Origin: Patiria pectinifera
Lineage: Eukaryota > Echinodermata > Asteroidea > Valvatida > Asterinidae
DNA length: 64,000 nt
Direction: 5' to 3'
NCBI GenBank assembly: GCA_029964075.1
Contig: CM057137.1
Location: forward strand, 806,001 to 870,000
The notes beneath the pieces are model-generated. The model searched no databases. It was not told the origin of the DNA and saw only the letters and a list, made by a program, of their open reading frames with translations. Below are positions 47,601-58,468 of the stretch, one piece after another; the stretch's first letter is position 1, and each line of letters opens with the position of its first letter. The translations under genes were made by a program, and so were the position numbers.

Positions 47601-50356
47601 ATGCAACAACAATGTTTTTCAATAACCGAACCCAATTAAGGAATCACACTTATTGGTTGGTTTATAAAGACAAGGGGGAAAGTTGTCAGGTCTAAACAGT
47701 GAACCAACTTTCATTCCTCGGTGGAACTTTTAACACTCTTGTATACAAGTTATTGTTTTCATACAGAGTGCATTTATCTTCGATGATTTCAGGATTCTAG
47801 ACTTTCGTTGAATCTCATGAGACATTTTGTTTTCCCATTGACAGTAAACCAGACCACTGAATCACCAGAAAATGCTACAGAAACATTCACACCTACTACG
47901 GAAGCTCTTGGTGAGTTTGCATTCATTTTCACTTTTTTTTTAATAACAAGTCACAGTCATTATTGTTATTTTTTATGCTAACATTCAACTCAGAATTTCG
48001 TCGAATCTCATGAAGCCTTCTGTATTTCCATCGTTGACAGTAAACCAAACCACTGAGTTATCAGAAAATGGTACAGAAACATTCACGTCTAATATGGAAG
48101 CTCTTGGTGAGTTTGAATTCATTTTCAATGTGTTTTTTTTGGGGGGGGACCTGGTGGAAAATATCATTGTTGTTATATGCTTACAAACTCTTCTATTCAT
48201 ACCTTTGCTCCTCGCATAGAAAAGACAGAAAACCCAAACGCCAAGGCGAACTTTAGTGCGAAGCTAATTATTTGTGTTTTACTCCAGTCGGCTAAGCACT
48301 CTTTTGTTTTGTATTTTACGTTTACGATTGCATGCCAAAACCTTTTTATTCGTAATCTTTACAGAAAATCAGACAGACTCCATGACAGTCACTGAGGAAT
48401 CAACTGGTGAGTTTTCATTCATTTGAGAAAAAAATCTGGATGTTTTTACTACTCAATCATTACAAATGTTCCAAAAATATATAAACAAATGTAGAGCGGA
48501 ATAAATCGTGCTTTAAGAGATGAATAAAGTCAATGCCGAAAGAAACACTTGGATATAAGAAACATGGTTCATTAATGAACAGTAATTAAATTATTTTAAT
48601 TAAGAATGTTGCTCTGTTGTTTTATTAATTATCGTAGGGTCTTTGGATAACGGCAGCACCTCCCTGCCTGTGAATATAACGACTGTGCCATCTATGACAG
48701 CGGTTGGACAAACAACAATCATTCCATCGACCACTGAGTCGCCAAACCCATCCAAAAAAACAACTGTTTCCGCCCAAAGCTGTAAGTTAAGAACTCAGTT
48801 CGAATGACTGACCGATCATGGTAGACTGTCGAGAGGCGCACGTGTTTTTGTCCACCTGTGTAATGGGTGGGGCTTAATTGATAGATATTTGAGGTTTTTA
48901 TCCCAAGGTGAGGGAACGGTCGTCGCCAGAGGGGCAGAGGGTCTGTCATCCCATAAGACGTTTTGGGCAGCGGCGTAGCCAGGGGTGTCCAAAACTTCCA
49001 TCAGTGCTGAAAGGTAGACAGGTTTTGTTCACCGGACACCCGCCTTCCGTAGGGGGAGGGGGGGGGGCTGGACACCTTCTTCCCATGGGGGCGCTGTTCA
49101 AAACGTATATCATGGCTACATTACACAATAATTACCGCTATTCGCTTTCCAAGGGACATTACAATAAACAGCCACTCGAGAGGAAAAAAAAGAGTTGTGA
49201 AAAAAATACGCAGAAAATCGCGGAAAAAGGGACTTTATGTTCTTCCAGCTAATCATGGTAATACTCATATGGTTGTGCTTTACTCCGGATGCCAAATTTT
49301 CAGGCGACTGGGGGGCGCGAACTTTTTAGGGGGGGGGCGTGCGCCCCCCCCCCCCCTTACCGTAGCTACGCCGCTGGTTTTGGGAAGATTGTCATCATCA
49401 TGAGAAAAAAAGGTGTTAGTCTAATAAACTCTGAAGTTTTGTGACCTTTGTATTTCCTCACAGTTATCATCCCAATCTTGATCTTCATGGCTCTTCTCTT
49501 CCTTCTGACTATCATGATATTCATCGTCGTACTAACGAAATCAAGGTAAGCACTTCAGAGACGTTTAACTAAGTTGGAACTACCGAACCATTTTTCCTGC
49601 AAATTTCGTCGGTCGGTCGGTCGCCGGAAAATTGACCAAAAGAAGCCCCCTAAGTTTCCCATAAAATATAACAGCCAAGTTTAAATTTTCAAAACAAAAA
49701 GCAAACAAAAGTAAGTTAGATACTTAACAGAAATTGTTTGTAACAATTCGGAAAGATGTTTATGAAAAGTTTGTAAATGGAGGCAAAATATGCGCAGCAA
49801 ATGTTATAGTCACGTGATATTTATCCCAAATCGCTATAAATCTAGGTATTAGTCTCAAGTATGGTGTTCCGTATGTGCCATAGGCGTCGCATTTGTAAGC
49901 TCTGGCAGGCTTCAATTTGATAGATTGCATGCAAGACTTACATGCAAGATGGCCAGAACTGATTGTGCACTCGCACTTGTTTTTAGACATTGTGAGGTTG
50001 TCACTGCTACACACAAAATGAAAAGGCATTGTGTCAATATCCAGAGTTGCTCCAATAATTACTTATGGTTGATTTTCAAAGATGAAGATGTAAGGCTCTT
50101 TCATTTCGTTTCGTTGTCAATTTTTCGTTATTTCAACAGAATGAAACGAAGTGTATCAACCTACAACCTCACTCCAGCCGTTAACGGCAACACCTCCCAG
50201 ATCGGCTACCGAAACACGGCCTACGACCAAGGCGATGTGGCTGACGACACTGACGTCGAGTGCAGCATGAGGGAAATACGGCTGGAGGGGAAGCCTACGA
50301 ACGGCAGCACTTTACAAAATACCGAGGACTTCGAGGAAGAGCTAACGCCCCTCTGA
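44657..50356 (+). CDS. mucin-stalk type I membrane protein without WSC or sushi, gene 6, 10 exons
   Basis: Exons are 44657-44798, 46875-46991, 47239-47304, 47482-47547, 47845-47910, 48041-48106, 48365-48406, 48638-48781, 49464-49545 and 50140-50356. They give 335 residues. The signal peptide core is HVLFWLFSLLLLNLHCLPVA. The N region is long, and later in-frame Met codons (for example at 44696) could be the true start. Residues 48-236 are a Thr/Ser/Glu-rich stalk with many N-x-S/T sites. Four of its exons are 66 nt each and form two duplicate pairs. Residues 237-263 carry the membrane helix (FIIPILIFMALLFLLTIMIF). The tail (264-335) has STYNL, NTAY (Y292) and a C-terminal LTPL. I searched the 2-kb first intron for a Cys-rich exon and found none, so the ectodomain appears to be stalk only. 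Intron phases match genes 3-5. Confidence 0.87.
44799..46874. other. intron 1 of gene 6
   Basis: A 2.1-kb intron where paralogues have WSC and sushi exons. I found no Cys-rich phase 1-1 exon here. It includes a dispersed repeat at 45930-46170. Confidence 0.55.
45930..46170 (+). repeat. dispersed repeat, copy B (gene 6 intron 1)
   Basis: Second copy of the element seen at 20085-20455, same orientation. Confidence 0.7.
47239..48106 (+). repeat. duplicated 66-nt stalk exons of gene 6 (two pairs)
   Basis: Exons 47239-47304 and 47482-47547 encode related 22-residue units (ESQTELATEIITEIENATMF, and ELHTEWVTEMATELENMTIS, each plus two residues). Exons 47845-47910 and 48041-48106 encode another pair sharing VNQTTE, ENxTETFT and EAL. 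In the second pair the flanking introns are also similar, both before the exon (TCTCATGA, then TTGACAG) and after it (GTGAGTTTG then ATTCATTTTC). The unit ELHTEWVTEMATE also resembles the 39-nt unit AVHTELVTSLFTE of gene 5, suggesting a common ancestral stalk exon. Confidence 0.82.
48968..49376. mobile_element. non-autonomous DNA transposon, hAT-like
   Basis: The element begins CAGCGGCGTAGC and ends GCTACGCCGCTG, giving 12-bp perfect terminal inverted repeats over 409 bp. It is flanked on both sides by the same 8 bp, GTTTTGGG (48960-48967 and 49377-49384). An 8-bp target duplication with ends starting CAG fits the hAT superfamily. There is no transposase frame. It lies in the gene 6 intron before the membrane exon. 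Confidence 0.88.
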
Positions 50357-53300
50357 GGGGCGTGGCCAATGACTGTTATAATTTGGTTGTGTGAGCTCTG
50401 CTGAAAATCTTGTAACCTTGACAAAGCTGTATAGAGACCTTGCACAGAGCGCCCTCAGCGGAGACATGTCTCTGTGCCTCTGTGATACAGATGAGCAATC
50501 TCTTACATCTACTTTCATTGTCACGGAAATTAAATAACAAAACCTGTCAGCAATGAGGGCGCCCTGTCTGCAAGACAGGTCTCGAGTCTCTTCTACGTCT
50601 TCAGAAGCCGTCGTCTAATACCGCAAGTATCATGAAAATTGTGGGCTTTAATTCCACCTGTTCCTTTTCCACCTGTCAGGGGCAAAATTAATGTAAGTTT
50701 CTTTAATTGATAATGCACTTTATGAAGCCATTATAATACTAATTGAACTACACCATGCATGCATTTACGAATGTCGAGTTTCGTTCTGCACACTGTATGG
50801 GGATTTGACTTGTTTTCCCGATTTTCATTTTGTGGTCAGAGCTGAGACTTTGTAAATTTTGCACTCACAGCAACCACCTTTGAAGAGAGGGAGGCGAGGG
50901 TTTTGTGGGCTAAGATAGGCATGAGTAGGCCTTTTGTTCACTCATTGTGTCCGTATTCAAATAACGAAAACCCTCTAAGATTGCTGCCACGCGTAAGACC
51001 CGTGTAGAGATGCAACTCCAAGGGTCCGAAATCATTGTCGCCCAACATGGAGCTGCACTTTGCAAATTATTGATATTATTTAAAGGGTTAGCCTCCCTGC
51101 TTGCTGCATGTTATATACACGACCATATGGGCTGAAACAATCAAATGTATAAGTTTACTATTCCAGCTTGCTGCATTTTCTATACACGACAATATAGGCT
51201 GAAACAATTACTGTTTAATATCAAGCATTACAACAATTAAGACACAAAATAACTTGGCAGTGCACCTGTTCACAAATGCAATGAGACTCTCAAGACTGTA
51301 TGCCGAGAGACCATTTTGTGTCCACCTTTTCATACCCGTTGTAAAATCTGGGCTAAAACTTTACGCAGCGCCCTCATGCGCTCATCTGAAGAAATGTTCC
51401 GTTCTTTGCAGGAATACCGCGCTCTGTAGACCTTTCTATCGTTTGTAAACATTGGGAGCCATTTTGTATGGGCTGCCTCAAACCGGATAACAATTTAAGC
51501 CGTGGTTGGCAACAAATTTTGCCAAAAATTACATATTAACACCCTCTTTATGTAAGAAAGAGGCATTTCTTTATTCTTTGGTAGCGTTGGTTGATTGGTT
51601 ATTTTGTATTTTTAACAATCCAATTTTAAAACATTTATAACTATTCTTTACTTTTGTAAAGTTGGCTTTCCATAGTTTGCCAACAGAGGTGCCAACCACA
51701 TATATGTCTATTGTGGGAGTTATAGAGTAAAGCTGTCATAGTTTAATCATAATATGTATATAAAATCATGTATATAAAATACCGCCCTCTATATTTTTGA
51801 GTAGCACAAATGCGATGACTCAACCTCATACGTTTAGGGTTTGTCTGGAGATGTACAATTGTACATGTAATGAACAGTGAGAAATTATATATTATTGACA
51901 AAATGGCCCAGATAAACGAAATCCCCGATTGAGACCACATTGAATGATGAAAGTGGTAACAAATATTCTTTAAAATAATATTCACATTTGGCTTGGGTTT
52001 ACCAACAGTAAATAAAACTCTTGGCTCACGTTCACACTTATCCCGAAAAGCCAAACTTTTGTATAATTTGTTCTATGAAAGCGAATAAACAATTGGGCTG
52101 CTTCATTTTTGTGAAGTTTTAAAAAGGTCATCAGTCGTCATGTTTTACCCCTTTTTTCCTTTTGGGAGAGAAATTTTGGGTTGTTTTGTCAATTTTACAA
52201 TGTCCCGCCTGAGTCATAATGTTGAACGCCCATTGACAAAGATTGACTAATGCTGATTAGTTTGTACATTCTTAGCCGTTTTCAATTGTTACCCTTTCCA
52301 AACCAAGGTGTGATTTTGTTATACTGAACGGGTCACATCATAATGATAAATACCGCATGAATCGAAAGTACAGAAAAGGTGTTTTACCCCATTGTGGAAA
52401 TAAAAGTGTGTGGGTGGAAATGCCATGGTGAGACGGGCGTCTTTTTGAGAGGCTGGCAGCCGTATATCAACCTAGATTTCTTTAAAGCTAGAGTCCACCT
52501 ACAAAACCAGACATGGGAAACTGTCGACAAACTATAGCCCTATTATTTAAAATGCTTTGCAAAAAACTCAAGCTGAGTTTTCACCTTGTTCAGTTATTAA
52601 TTATTTACTCATAACTGACCTACTCTGTCAAATAAACACCAACATTTGCACAACAACTGCTGGAGAATACTGAATAAACCTGGTCATTATGTTGCATTTG
52701 TGATCTTTCGTGGGAGGGGGGGGGGTTAACTATGAGCCTAGACAGGCTTTTCCGTTTGCTTTGAAAAATAGACAAAAGACCGAAATTTGCATAATTACAT
52801 TCCTTCTTTTTGGTTCGATATTCCAAAAAGGCCGATTTGGCGGATTACACCCAGTAGCTGCTCCCGTACTCCACATTCTGGTCCTGCCGTGAGTAAATTT
52901 GCAATGAATTGTTTTACGAAAGAAAGCTGGATCGAGTGGATAAAACATAGTCATGGACTGCGACATATCTAAGTTTGTGCAAAAAAAACCAAAAAACAGA
53001 ACATTTTTAGTCTTCCGTTAGCTCAAGGATTGCAAGTTCTCGGAATTTTCCGAAACCAGTCACTTTCGTGTTAGTACAGTTACTGCAACAACAACGGCAT
53101 GTATGCCTAGGCCTACACGATACCAGTTTACGAGCTGATTTTGGGCGTGTTGCCCATTACGGAATCCATGATTCACAGTGGATCGTGTGGGTGGTGGGCA
53201 AAACGCCCAGTAAATCGACGCGAATTTAAGGCGGTCCCCATCTACAGAATGACCCAGAGGATGATGGGATATGTTATTTCCAATTTGGAAGAATTCAAAG

Positions 53301-54243
53301 GTTTTTACTTGTGCTTATCGCAGGTGCGCCGAAACTTGCCCCATGGGTAATACACATACAATAACGTTGGCGCTCCCCATATTAAATCAAGTACATGTAC
53401 ACGGTAAATTCAATACTGTTAAATAAAAAGTTTCTTTGTGAGGATCAAGTCGCCTGGAAATCTTTTCATGCTGAACACAAGCAAAAGCCCAGTAAAAACA
53501 TTCTTTTGATGTATAAAAGGGAATTTCATAAACGCATTAGACTATGAACAGCGTACGACCTTTAGTCTGGAAAGACCCCGGTATCGCTGTTTCATTGGAC
53601 GCGCGTCGTTCAACAAAAGACCACTGCAAAATAACATCGGAGTACCAGTCAAATGACCCAAGGTCACTGCATGTATCGATCATGATTATCATCGTGTGAC
53701 GTAACGAGGTCTCCCGAGTCATTCAAAAATGAAGATGGTGGTATGTGAACTTGGTTGTTGCAGGTGTCGAAGCATTGGGTATACCTTTGTCAATAATTGT
53801 GAGCCAACAGCGTAGTTTTTTTTATCAGCACTAACGCCACGAGAACTGTGTGGGCTCTAGTTTTGTGTTCACCAAACTTGAAAGCTTAGTCATGCGAAAC
53901 CGCCGATAATGGGTACAACCGTTGGGGAAATAGGCTTACAATGGCAAGTGAGAAGGCAACTTTAATTCAGTGAGCGTTATGACATGCTAGAATTAAAAGG
54001 AAACAAGTGCACAGGAAAATAGGCATACAACGTACATTTTGTGCCAAGCGCAACCGAACGCTACCAGGGCTGCGTCTTTGGTTATTTGGCATTTTGAGGT
54101 CTGCCCTTCTCGATTCTGTGTTCAATTTCTTGGACACGTCGTGCCTCTGCTACTAAGCACATGTAGCTGCAGTAAACTTTGAAGTGGATTTCGAAAGGAG
54201 AATTACCTTGGAGTTTGACAGCCGAGTACAATTAATCTACACG
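50357..54243. other. spacer between gene 6 and gene 7
   Basis: Gene 6 3' UTR followed by AT-rich DNA. A short direct repeat (TTGCTGCAT, then ATACACGAC and GGGCTGAAACAAT or AGGCTGAAACAAT) occurs at about 51099-51143 and 51169-51210. No gene seen on either strand. Confidence 0.55.
50529..50534 (+). terminator. candidate polyadenylation signal (ATTAAA), gene 6
   Basis: ATTAAA variant about 170 nt past the stop codon of gene 6. Confidence 0.3.
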
Positions 54244-57200
54244 ATGGAAAGACACTGTAAAGCGGCGATTCTGTATGTCCTCATTTTGCTCTATGTGTCA
54301 GGTGAGTTCCGTGCTCTCTCTACTATAATTTAATAGGTCGTTCATGACCAATTATCATGGCAAAAAAAAACACTTGAAAAGAACATGCAAAGTCTCGAAG
54401 TGCTTAGCACAATCTTAGCTTGTCGTTAACTGTGTTTATTAATGGAGACAGTTTTTTTTGTCTTGTCATTGATGAAGACTCTTCTTTTTTTTTCATAAAT
54501 GCAAGACGATTTGATTTCTGTGACAGAGGTTTTATCCTTCTGCTGATTCCATTTGCTTCTTGCAACATTTACTTATTCAACGTAACTCCCTACAAATGAT
54601 GGTGGGTCAACATAGCTTACATTTCTCATCCTGGAGCCGGTTTTTTTTTAATGTTACAACGTAGAGTTACTATATAATATTGTTAGGTCCTTTAACCTTA
54701 ACCCTATCGATACCCTAACGTAAAGTAAACGTAGTACTCTAACCCCAAACTAGACCAAGATCATGATTACTTTCTTATTACTTCTCTCTCTTTCTCATCC
54801 AGTGGTTTCTTCGTCTTGTCCTCCTCCTCCCAAGCAATTGGGCACTAACTGCTCGGATGAAACCATCGTCAACTTCCAGGTCAACTACAAAATTACTTGT
54901 AGCTGTATGTTCGGATTTAATCCGGTGGGCGACCTCACGAGAACGTGTACTGAGAATGGCACTTGGACGGGAAGTGACGACATTTGTCGCATTGGTGAGA
55001 ATTACCCCGATTGCTGGCCTTTCTAGCCTTTCTAATATTTAAAGGAATACAGGGTGATTTGCATTTGTCCCAAAAGTAACATAGACCCAGTTATTTTTAG
55101 AAAGCTTCTTGGATTAAAGATGGTACTGGTGCATGCTATACTCCCCGTGAAATTATTCTGTCTGGGTTGCTAATCATTTAAAAGAATTGGGCAATTCCAC
55201 ACGAGAAAGTGGACATGGCATGGCATGAAGAATGAACCGGACATTACAGTTTCCTTCAATCGTTTTGTATAAAATGAAATGAGAAGAATCAAAATCCTTT
55301 GACAAAAAGTTAAACAAATGTCCTTGAAAATCAAAATATCAAAATATCTTCAAAATGCCGCTCATGGATGGTGGCCAAACAATTTTTACCCAAACAGGAA
55401 TAATTTAATCATTAAAAAAAGCTTGAGAGTTGTCATTCTCATAAAGTCAGTCATCATGCTTTGCTTTTATGTTTCCCCATCATCATTTTGAAATATTACT
55501 TGTATTTCCCACGCAAGATATGAGCAATGTTTCGCTTCTTTTTTTTTTAACAAACCCGCATATTTGTCACTTATTCAGTGACTCAACAGTGTAGCAATTG
55601 TGTTTCTATGTTGTCCTTCCCCTAAGGCTCCGCGGGAAAAGCAAATTGTCCATTGTTAGGGGAATTCCAACACGTACCGTGTCCCAGGCCGATGCAACTC
55701 AATAACAGTTTGAAAACGGCAGTCGAGCTGGTTCCAAATTGGGGTAGGCTATATCTGGTGATCGAAAACAGAATAAAGGATGTCCTAGTTCTCCCAGCCA
55801 TGATCGCCAGTGGTTCAGCTTCCTTTCCCGTAACTATTTCTGAGTGTTAAACATGAATGTCCTTCTTTCAAACCGATAAACTGTTTCCTTCTACAATAAT
55901 ATTTAAAGTAAAAATAATGCCTGTAAATGTACCCTATCAGGAGAAATTATATCGTCATAAGTTAGGCTAAACCTTATGGGATGAGAAGTTAGATTAAGGA
56001 GACATTGAAATGTCTCTCTAATGTCACAACTCCCATTTAGAGGCATAATTTTACCGTCGCAAATAGGCTGCATCGACTCGTGATCCATTACATAAATGAA
56101 CCAAAGTTCGTGGGGGTAGGATATAAGGTAAAACGAGGGTAATGGGGGTCATGAAATTTGAAAATGTTTGTGCACAATTCTATGGGAATATCTCACTAAG
56201 GGACCATCCTCCGTAATAGTAATAACCTTTTTGTAGATTGAAATGAAGAACGTTCAGATATGCAGACGAGCGGTGCCTGCAAAGTTCTGGGGTTTTAGAG
56301 TCAACCAAGATGTTTCAGGAAATGGAAAATGCTAAACTGAGTTAATTTTTAACTCTCCCACAGCCACAGGTGCTTTTCAGTATCTAATGAAATACCCTTA
56401 TATTCAAAATATCCGCATTCCATTGTACATGTATATAGCAAATATCAATACAAACACCAAGAATATTCAGAACAATGAAGGTAGTCTTGTATATCGCACA
56501 ATCACTGGATGCCCTTCGATCTCTGAATGGTAAATCCGGAGGCCATGAATGGCTTGTTTTTCACTTTAGCGAAGTGAAACCGAGGTTATTTGTACAAAAT
56601 TCATATCCGTGAAAATGGCACCAAAAATCAGTGTCCTCGATAACTCCGCATGGCGCCTCATTTCCCGCACGCGTGACCAAAGAATAATGAGATACGACGG
56701 GTCGGGATTATTTTTAAAGCAAAACACAATTCTACTTATTCTTGGGGGTAATTTCTAACTTTTCCAATTGTTTTGGTATAGTTTCAAAAATTGCATGCAT
56801 TTTTTTTTGTCTTCATGCGTAGATGCTGTCTCTGTTGCTCTGGCGTGTTTTGCAGGTTTGGCAGCCATCTTGATTTTCACAACCTTATCGTGTTGTTTGA
56901 TTTCCAGGTAAGTGAGTTAGAAAAAAAGGAGACACTGATCAGCAGCTTTCTCTTAAACGTTGAGGGTTGAAGTAATCCAAACAGTGATGCATGAATCTTT
57001 GCGCTTACACTTCGTTTACCCATAATTAAGGGTGTGCAAGTTTTAAGCTCAATTTTGGAGGGGAAAAACATTATTCACGTCGTGACTTTCAATAGGCATT
57101 AATAGGAGCTTTAACAATGATGTTTAGTTAATTTTGGGGTGTTTTTTGGAGGGGTGGATACAAACAAACGATGCCCAAGGCAGGCATGCAACTGGGAAAT

Positions 57201-58468
57201 CACTAAAAAGAGGAAATTCAAATGTTTCCCAGACTTTGTACAGTGTTTTTGTATTTTCAATGACACACCTGGGAAGTAAAAAAAAAAAAGAGGAAATCAG
57301 CTGATCTGAGGAAAAGTTGCATGCCTGCCAAGTTTATTGGTGTAAGTGTATAGGTTGCTAAAATCCAAATTGCATCGTAACAATCTTTATGTTTTTAGAT
57401 TGAAGTAGACTTCTTTTTATGTTGCTTCCATTAACTTACACGTCTAATTTGGGTACCCAGAAAAATGGCGTCGTACGCCCTCATTCGATCAAAGTTACTA
57501 ACCCATGTGGTCTCTCCAAAACTGACACTAGATTTTGACCTACGTGAATTTTAGGAGTCGGGTTAGCGCAGTGGTTACTTTCCTCGCCTTCAACCGCTAT
57601 GGCCCGGGTTCGATACCTGCCCGGACTACATATGGATTGGGTTTTCATAGGGATTGGGCCCTACCTGATTCCGTGGGTTTTAACCAGAATATTTTTTTTT
57701 GGGGGGGGGGGGGTTTCCCATCTCTAAAACTACAATTTTTTCTCATTGTCTGCTCTCTACATATGCCTTCAGGCTTTTGAGCTACCGTGCTTAGGACAAT
57801 TTTGAGGAATGCTTGGTTTCATTACCAGAAAGAAATCAAATAAAATATAATAAACTGGAAAGCACTCAGAGAGCACAAACCTCCGCAAAGGCTAACAATT
57901 CCCCGCCATAATGTCAGTACACCCAAAAGAAATACTCGCATAAATTGTGAAGAATACTTTTAAAACAAATCCTGGATCCAGACCCAGATCCGGATCACTT
58001 CCAAAATCTAATCGGTTTGTGCTTGTATACCAAGGACCACCCCTACAAAAATGTTGATGCAAATCCGTCCATAACTTTTTGAGTTATCTTGTCAACAGAC
58101 AAACCAACCAACCAACAAACAAACAAACAAAATCCGATGAAGTCATAACCTCCTTGGCGGAGGTAATTAACGTATCTGTTTTAACCACCTTCCTTGGCAG
58201 AGACCGGCGCAGGAGACGCCGGGCAGAACGCCGTCTGACCATCCAACGACGAGATGAAGAGGCAGCTAACGCTGGGTTAAACGGCCCAGCCCAGCAGGAA
58301 CCTGACCACTATACCAGGACTCAATCGACTAAAGAGCGAAGTGACTCGGGACTCCAGACCGACATGGATATGGAAGACATCGACTTCAATGATTTCAGCA
58401 TGGAGGTGGATAGTCCTACTGATAACAATCCACCAGAGGGCCTAAACCTTGATTTTATTGACGAATAA
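54244..58468 (+). CDS. short sushi-TM type I membrane protein with polybasic/acidic tail, gene 7, 4 exons
   Basis: Exons are 54244-54301, 54803-54994, 56823-56907 and 58201-58468. They give 200 residues. Exon 1 encodes a signal peptide (MERHCKAAILYVLILLYVSG). Residues 20-83 hold one sushi module (CPPPPK, ITCSCMFGFNP, RTC, GTWTGSDDIC) with two extra Cys. Residues 84-111 carry the membrane helix (VALACFAGLAAILIFTTL). The tail (112-200) starts with a strong basic run, RDRRRRRRAERR. It ends in an acidic, aromatic stretch with DMEDIDFNDFSMEVD and LNLDFIDE. There is no WSC domain, no mucin stalk and no T-x-L terminus, unlike genes 3-6. The membrane exon is 85 nt, the same as in gene 8. Phases (1, 1, 1, 2) follow the cluster template. 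Function is unknown; the tail could bind acidic lipids or act as a released nuclear fragment. Confidence 0.87.
54995..56822. other. intron 2 of gene 7
   Basis: Holds a phase-compatible open frame at 55627-55850 after a pyrimidine-rich acceptor, discussed as a possible alternative last exon. Otherwise no element recognised. Confidence 0.45.
57552..57845 (+). repeat. tRNA-derived SINE in gene 7 intron 3
   Basis: It contains an A box TTAGCGCAGTGG at 57563-57574 and a B box GGTTCGATACC at 57607-57617, spaced as in RNA polymerase III promoters. The body matches the copy at the window start. A poly-T/poly-G run interrupts it near 57690-57713. Confidence 0.85.
57879..58164. repeat. dispersed repeat with ACCTCCGC terminal inverted ends
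   Basis: Left end ACCTCCGCAAAGG and right end CCTTGGCGGAGGT are inverted with one mismatch in 13. The inner part includes GTCCATAACTTTTTGAGTTA and an (AAAC)n/(AACC)n run. The right end stops about 36 bp before the acceptor of gene 7's last exon. Confidence 0.75.

Noticed and set aside
48210-48300. Extra stalk exon in gene 6 after CGCATAG
   Set aside because: An acceptor-like site exists, but there is no in-phase donor, and the joined frame without it is already exact.
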